Assembly (NCBI RefSeq): GCF_004114535.1
Contig: NZ_LBJC01000070.1
Span: 1 to 35,539, forward strand
DNA: 35,539 nt
DNA from: Bradyrhizobium nanningense
Lineage (GTDB): Bacteria; Pseudomonadota; Alphaproteobacteria; Rhizobiales; Xanthobacteraceae
Direction of reading: 5' to 3'
Below the pieces are notes generated by a model. The model saw nothing but the letters and a program-made list of their open reading frames with translations, had not been told where the DNA came from and did no database searches. Shown here in pieces: positions 31,500 through 35,539 of the stretch. Within the stretch, counting starts at the first letter, position 1. Each line of letters opens with the position of its first letter. Made by a program: the position numbers and the translations under genes.

Positions 31500-31532
31500 G
31501 TCGTAATTGCGGTTGCACTGGGATTTTTAATT

Positions 31533-32729
31533 TTGACAAAGACTATTCTTTATCTGTCTCCTTATTTTTGGCCGGAAGAGATAGGGTCCGCGCCCTATTG
31601 TACCGACCTTGCAAGGTATTTGCAGGGGGCGGGGCATCGGCTGCACACAATAGCTTTTCGACCGCATTATCCCACGGCAGAAAATTTCCGTGCGTGGAGC
31701 GATGGAAGCCGCGACGAAGAGACGTTTGAAGACATCAAAGTATCTCGAATCGGCGTAAGCGAGAGGGGCGCCGGCGGCTTCAAAGAACGCGTGAAGAACG
31801 ACATTCGCTTTGTAATTTCAGTTTGTCGAAAAGCGTTGCTTGGGCGTTTCAGCAGACCAGACGTTGTTATCGCCTACGTTCCAAGTAGTTTGACGGTCTT
31901 CGCTGCGTTATTGGTAAAACTTATCAGTGGCGCACAGGTGCTAACCATCGTTCACGATATCGAAAGTGGGCTAGCGCGGTCACTCGGTATTGCTAAGAAC
32001 CCACTGATCTTGCGAATGATGGAGCGGGTGGAGAGCTTCGTACTCAACCGGTCGGATCGGGTTGTGGTACTGACAGAAGGAATGAAGAGCGAGCTTGAGA
32101 AGATCGGGTGTACGAGCCCGATCGACGTCATTTCTATTTGGGCTTCACCTGCGTCTGAATCGCCTGTTCCAGCTCACCCGCCAACATTGATGTATTCCGG
32201 AAATTTTGGAAAGAAGCAGAATCTAGATCAGCTTCTACCATTGATCAAACGCCTTTCACTCGAAAGGCCCGACGTCAACGTCGTGATGCAGGGAGACGGC
32301 TCAGAAAAAGACCGGATCATTCGCCTGTTTCAGCAGGCCGGGGTGACAAATACTAGGTTTGCGCCGCTGGTGGATGCAGACAAGTTCGTTCCTAGCCTGC
32401 AGGCGGCTTCGCTCCACATGGTGCCACAGGCGTTGGACGTGGCGAACTATGCATTGCCATCGAAGCTCTTCTCAATCATGGCGGCTGGACGACCGTATGT
32501 CTGTATAGCCGAGACCGGAAGTCCGCTCGACGTGCTCACGCAGCGCTCTGGAGCAGGAATTTGCGTTTCGCCCGGAGACGAGGATGGCTTGTTCGAGGCG
32601 GTCACCAGCCTTCTCGATAGCAAGGACGAGTTAGCGCGAAAAGGCGAGAACGGCCGCACTTTCGTGGCCGAGTGCATGAACAAGCAAACCATTATGAACC
32701 AATATCTCGCGCTTATTGGCAAGGCATGA
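31533..32729 (+). CDS. WcaI-like family 4 glycosyltransferase
   Basis: A 398-residue GT-B enzyme starting at TTG 31533, with ggga about nine bases upstream. The N-terminus (ILYLSPYFWPEEIGSAPYCT) and the stretches VLTIVHDIESGLARSLG, LMYSGNFGKKQNLDQLLPLI and NYALPSKLFSIMAAGRPYVC match the WcaI group (colanic-acid type fucosyl-/glycosyltransferases). The classical E-x7-E is not obvious, as in other WcaI-like proteins. Placed directly after fcl, it is a good candidate for using GDP-L-fucose, but donor specificity cannot be read from sequence. It is less G/C-rich than the backbone genes. Confidence 0.85.
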   Translation: MTKTILYLSPYFWPEEIGSAPYCTDLARYLQGAGHRLHTIAFRPHYPTAENFRAWSDGSRDEETFEDIKVSRIGVSERGAGGFKERVKNDIRFVISVCRKALLGRFSRPDVVIAYVPSSLTVFAALLVKLISGAQVLTIVHDIESGLARSLGIAKNPLILRMMERVESFVLNRSDRVVVLTEGMKSELEKIGCTSPIDVISIWASPASESPVPAHPPTLMYSGNFGKKQNLDQLLPLIKRLSLERPDVNVVMQGDGSEKDRIIRLFQQAGVTNTRFAPLVDADKFVPSLQAASLHMVPQALDVANYALPSKLFSIMAAGRPYVCIAETGSPLDVLTQRSGAGICVSPGDEDGLFEAVTSLLDSKDELARKGENGRTFVAECMNKQTIMNQYLALIGKA

Positions 32730-32754
32730 CATTTCAGGGAAGCAGGGGCATCTA

Positions 32755-33744
32755 ATGGAGATCGGGGGCAGAATTGCTGTGATATTCGGCGGGCACGGAT
32801 TCATCGGCTCACATCTTGCTCGTGAGCTTGTGAATTCAGGCAAATATGCTCGAGTCGTAAGCGCGGATATCGCGCCCCAGCCGAGATTCAGGACCAAAGG
32901 TGTCGAATATACATTTTGCGATGTAAGGTTGCCAATTCCGGCGGACTTAGCGCCTGGGGTTACTGAGATTTACAATCTTGCGGCAGTGCACGTTACTCCC
33001 GGCCCGGCGGACTGGGAGTACTACTGGACCAACGTATCCGGCGCCTTGAGCGTGACGCAGTATGCCCGGATCACAAAAGCGAAAACGTTGTTCTTTACAA
33101 GCTCGATCTCGATTTACGGCCCGAGTGAAGATGAGATCTCAGAGTTCTCGGATCCTAATCCGGAGAGTTCATACGGAAAATCGAAGCTTCTAGCCGAAGG
33201 TATTCATCAGAGTTGGCAACTAGAAGAGCCGAGAGACCGAAAGCTGGTGATTGTCCGGCCGGCCGTCGTATTTGGGTTTCAGGAACGGGGAAATTTCACC
33301 CGGTTAGCACGATCACTGGAGAGAAGGGCATTCTTCTATCCCGGCAGGAGAGACACCAAAAAAGCCTGCGGATACGTTAAAGATTTGGTCGCCTCATTGG
33401 AATTCGCTCGTCGCAGCGAAGAAATGCTGACAATTTACAATTTTGCGTTCGACGAACCGGTGACGACGGAAGGCATTTGCGCGGCCTTTTGCCGGGTGGC
33501 CAATTTGCCAGAGCCGAGGTTTACAATTCCGATAAGCTTGATTCTTCTGGGAGGGTTGGCGTTTGAGCTGCTTTCCAAGCTCGGCCTGAAGACCTCGATC
33601 AATCGAGCCCGTGTGCTCAAGCTTTTTAGGTCTACCAACATCGTTCCGAAAAAATTGCAGAACGATGGCTTCGTTCGACAATTTGACCTGGCGGCTGCTT
33701 TGCGCGACTGGCGCTCGCAGTCGCCCGCCGGACGGTTCGAGTAA
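32755..33744 (+). CDS. NAD(P)-dependent sugar epimerase/dehydratase
   Basis: A 329-residue extended SDR. The nucleotide-binding motif is GGHGFIGSH (12-20), followed by NLAAVH (74-79), SSISIYG (116-122) and the catalytic Y140-x3-K144 (SSYGKSKLLAEG). ATG 32755 is chosen because aggggcatcta precedes it and the Rossmann fold starts a few residues later. It should act on a nucleotide sugar (4-epimerisation, reduction or dehydration). It is divergent, so the substrate is unknown. It follows the WcaI-like gene after 25 bases, probably in the same operon with fcl. The C-terminal half contains a hydrophobic stretch (FTIPISLILLGGLAFELLSK) unusual for cytoplasmic epimerases. Confidence 0.8.
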   Translation: MEIGGRIAVIFGGHGFIGSHLARELVNSGKYARVVSADIAPQPRFRTKGVEYTFCDVRLPIPADLAPGVTEIYNLAAVHVTPGPADWEYYWTNVSGALSVTQYARITKAKTLFFTSSISIYGPSEDEISEFSDPNPESSYGKSKLLAEGIHQSWQLEEPRDRKLVIVRPAVVFGFQERGNFTRLARSLERRAFFYPGRRDTKKACGYVKDLVASLEFARRSEEMLTIYNFAFDEPVTTEGICAAFCRVANLPEPRFTIPISLILLGGLAFELLSKLGLKTSINRARVLKLFRSTNIVPKKLQNDGFVRQFDLAAALRDWRSQSPAGRFE

Positions 33745-33782
33745 GACCCGCGGGTCGGCCGCCCCAAGACCGTGCGATCCTT

Positions 33783-33810
33783 GCCAGAAGAGCTTCAGCG
33801 CTCTTCTGGC
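33783..33810. terminator. Hairpin between convergent genes (possible terminator)
   Basis: A perfect 11-bp stem, gccagaagagc (33783-33793) and gctcttctggc (33800-33810) with loop ttcagc, lies between the convergent epimerase and gmd genes. There is no T-run on either side, so it may terminate both transcripts weakly or act as an mRNA 3'-end structure. Confidence 0.5.
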
Positions 33811-33851
33811 CGACCCCGAAAATTAGAGCGACGAGTCGAGCCTCACCGCTA

Positions 33852-34943
33852 TCACTCGTGTCGCGGATAGTATCTAAAGCCGTGCTGCTTGATGAGTTCG
33901 TCCCGTTTTGCGGATTCGAGATCTTCCTTCATCATTTCTCGAACCAGGCTTTCGAACGACGTACTGGGCTTCCAGCCGAGTTTCTGCTTGGCCTTTGACG
34001 GATCGCCAAGAAGCGTCGCGACCTCGGTGGGGCGGAAATAGCGGGGATCGACGGAGACGACGCACTTGCCGGTCTTCGCGTCATATCCCTTTTCTTCGAC
34101 GCCGCTTCCTTCCCAGCGGACCGTCATGCCGACTTCGCTTGCTGCGACATTGACAAAATCTCGGACCGAATGTTGCACGCCAGTAGCAATCACGAAATCC
34201 TCAGGCTTGTCCTGCTGCAGCATCAGCCATTGCATTTCGACGTAGTCACGGGCGTGTCCCCAATCGCGCAGGGCGTCCAGATTTCCTAGATAGAGCCTTT
34301 CCTGCAGTCCCAAATGGATGCGCGCCAAAGCACGCGTGATCTTTCGGGTCACGAAGGTCTCGCCGCGGACCGGAGATTCGTGGTTGAAGAGGATGCCATT
34401 ACAAGCATACATCCCGTAAGCTTCTCGGTAATTGACCGTGATCCAATATGCATAGAGCTTGGCTACAGCGTACGGCGAACGCGGGTAGAAAGGCGTAGTC
34501 TCCTTTTGCGGGATTTCCTGGACTAAGCCATAGAGTTCGGAAGTCGACGCCTGGTAGAAACGGGTCGTTTTTTCCAAACCGACGATCCGCATCGCTTCGA
34601 GAATTCGAAGGGTGCCGAGGCCGTCAGAGTTCGCGGTGTATTCCGGTTCCTCGAAGGAAACGGCCACGTGACTTTGTGCTGCGAGATTGTAAATCTCGTG
34701 GGGCTGGACCTGGCCAACAATCCGGATCAGGCTCGAAGAGTCTGTCAGGTCGCCGTAGTGCAGGCGGAACGGCGGATTGGGTTCGTGCGGATCGAGGTAA
34801 AGATGGTCGATACGATCGGTATTGAACAGCGAAGTCCGTCGCTTGATGCCGTGGACCTCATATCCTTTTTCCAGGAGCAATTCAGCGAGATAGGCGCCGT
34901 CTTGGCCAGTTACGCCAGTAATAAGTGCACGTTTCTTTGTCAT
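33852..34943 (-). CDS. gmd: GDP-mannose 4,6-dehydratase
   Basis: A 363-residue extended SDR starting at ATG 34943 (MTKKRALITGVTGQDGAYLA); the frame upstream to 35012 has no matching family sequence. Key motifs are GVTGQDGAYL (10-19), IYNLAAQSHVAVSFEEP (84-100), catalytic Thr/Glu in STSELYG (133-139), Y158-x3-K162 (RSPYAVAKLYAYW) and NHESPVRGETFVTRKI (187-202). It converts GDP-mannose to GDP-4-keto-6-deoxy-mannose with bound NADP, the first step to GDP-L-fucose, GDP-rhamnose or GDP-perosamine. With fcl beside it, fucose is the expected product. In rhizobia the paralog noeL serves Nod factors. Divergent from manC. Confidence 0.95.
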   Translation of the reverse strand: MTKKRALITGVTGQDGAYLAELLLEKGYEVHGIKRRTSLFNTDRIDHLYLDPHEPNPPFRLHYGDLTDSSSLIRIVGQVQPHEIYNLAAQSHVAVSFEEPEYTANSDGLGTLRILEAMRIVGLEKTTRFYQASTSELYGLVQEIPQKETTPFYPRSPYAVAKLYAYWITVNYREAYGMYACNGILFNHESPVRGETFVTRKITRALARIHLGLQERLYLGNLDALRDWGHARDYVEMQWLMLQQDKPEDFVIATGVQHSVRDFVNVAASEVGMTVRWEGSGVEEKGYDAKTGKCVVSVDPRYFRPTEVATLLGDPSKAKQKLGWKPSTSFESLVREMMKEDLESAKRDELIKQHGFRYYPRHE

Positions 34944-35173
34944 AATAATCTCTAGGTTGGGTACTCCGTACGTACTCGAAAACGGAGGCAATAGGGAGAT
35001 GGGCTGGACCAAAAAAGCAAGCTTAGATTAACGGCTTTCGAGGTCTGCGGAATAGGCAACAGACTAGCCTTGATAAGGATATTTCGAGTTCACATCCCCA
35101 GTGTGAGATTGTGGCTCTCTATAGATGCTGTCTCTAATTTATAGAACTGGAATTTGGCGCGGAGCTTGAGATT
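34944..35173. promoter_or_regulatory. Divergent promoter region between gmd and manC
   Basis: The 230 bases contain no gene and are noticeably A+T-rich at about 35075-35150 (cttgataaggatattt; ctctctatagatgctg; ctctaatttatagaac). The last two form an imperfect direct repeat ctct(ct/aattt)atagA. Promoters for both genes must lie here, but exact elements cannot be assigned. Confidence 0.35.
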
Positions 35174-35539
35174 TTGGACAAACGCATAATCCCCCTGATC
35201 ATGTGCGGCGGCGCCGGCACGCGGCTGTGGCCGGCGTCGGGCGAGGTGCGGCCCAAGCAGTTCCTACCGCTGTTCGGCTCGCGCTCGACCTTCCAGGACA
35301 CGCTGCTGCGCGTCTCCGATCCCTCGCTGTTCGACCGGTCGATCGTCATCACCAATGCGTCCTATCGCTTCATGGTGCTGGAGCAGCTCGCCGAGATCGG
35401 CATCGAGGCCGACGTGATCCTTGAGCCGATGCGGCGCGATTCAGGACCTGCGATCGCGGCCGGCGCGGTGTTCGCGCAGAACCGCGCCAGCGAAGCCATC
35501 GTGCTCGCGCTCGCCGCCGACCACGTCGTGCAGGACAAT
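35174..35539 (+). CDS. manC: Mannose-1-phosphate guanylyltransferase, N-terminal part
   Basis: An open frame of 122 codons from TTG 35174 to the window end, reading MDKRIIPLIMCGGAGTRLWP and on. The nucleotidyltransferase signature CGGAGTRLWPASGEVRPKQF (residues 11-30) is followed by LEPMRRDSGPAIAAGA and LALAADHVV, all typical of ManC/XanB/CpsB. The enzyme joins GTP and mannose-1-phosphate to give GDP-mannose, the substrate of the divergent gmd. ggag lies nine bases before the TTG. Full-length family members are about 470 residues, often with a C-terminal isomerase domain, so about three quarters of the gene lies beyond the window. High-GC codon use, unlike the neighbouring epimerase and glycosyltransferase. 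Confidence 0.93.
   Translation, partial: MDKRIIPLIMCGGAGTRLWPASGEVRPKQFLPLFGSRSTFQDTLLRVSDPSLFDRSIVITNASYRFMVLEQLAEIGIEADVILEPMRRDSGPAIAAGAVFAQNRASEAIVLALAADHVVQDN

Noticed and set aside
30525..34943. fcl and gmd as the nodulation genes nolK and noeL
   Set aside because: No nod genes, nod box or type III secretion features in the window; the neighbours are polysaccharide genes. The enzymes are biochemically the same, so the symbols fcl and gmd are safer.
1..35539. CRISPR array, tRNA, rRNA or a new defence system
   Set aside because: No regularly spaced repeats, cloverleaf or rRNA-like sequence was found, and no nuclease, helicase or methylase motifs were seen in the reading frames.

Overview
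The window reads as chromosomal DNA of a Bradyrhizobium-like alphaproteobacterium (Rhizobiales). Evidence: high GC with strong G/C preference at third codon positions in most genes; many small secreted proteins of unknown function; two periplasmic transglutaminase-like (peptidase C93) proteins; a palindromic intergenic repeat with paired cctcaggatgagg / cctcatcctgagg arms; and an ExoP/ExoY-type exopolysaccharide locus. The genus is inferred from these traits, not proven.

Left part (1-12.6 kb): the window opens in the last codons and terminal repeat of an IS3-family element. It abuts, and appears to truncate, a CSS-domain (putative c-di-GMP phosphodiesterase) gene. Then come small secreted or membrane proteins, three of which share an AQG[VT][KN]D mature N-terminus. 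Next are a proline-rich single-pass membrane protein, a helical-repeat-like protein, a PPP-family phosphatase, a tandem pair of C93 proteins, a polytopic membrane protein related to O-antigen ligases, and two further small envelope proteins.

Central part (12.9-28.5 kb): this is a Wzx/Wzy-type polysaccharide locus. Plus-strand genes run: Wza-like outer-membrane export lipoprotein, secreted unknown, O-antigen ligase/Wzy family protein, secreted Gly/Asn-rich protein (followed by a tandemly duplicated terminator), Wzc/ExoP-type co-polymerase with tyrosine-kinase domain, anchored helical protein, Cys-containing secreted protein, second Wzy-like protein, and a Tat-like beta-helix protein. Facing them on the minus strand is a probable operon: priming hexose-1-phosphate transferase, GT4 glycosyltransferase, Wzx-like flippase, GT2 glycosyltransferase. 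Base composition suggests a lower-GC, repeat-unit-specific cassette from about 18.7-19.1 kb (inside wzc) to about 27.1 kb (inside the priming transferase), set in a high-GC backbone.

Right part (28.7-35.5 kb): an orphan NMT1-like substrate-binding protein and a small secreted protein, then a GDP-sugar module: fcl (GDP-L-fucose synthase), a WcaI-like glycosyltransferase, an NAD-dependent epimerase, convergent gmd (GDP-mannose 4,6-dehydratase) and divergent manC (mannose-1-phosphate guanylyltransferase, cut by the window end). ManC, Gmd and Fcl form the complete mannose-1-P to GDP-L-fucose route, so a fucose-containing polysaccharide is likely. No rRNA, tRNA or CRISPR array was seen.
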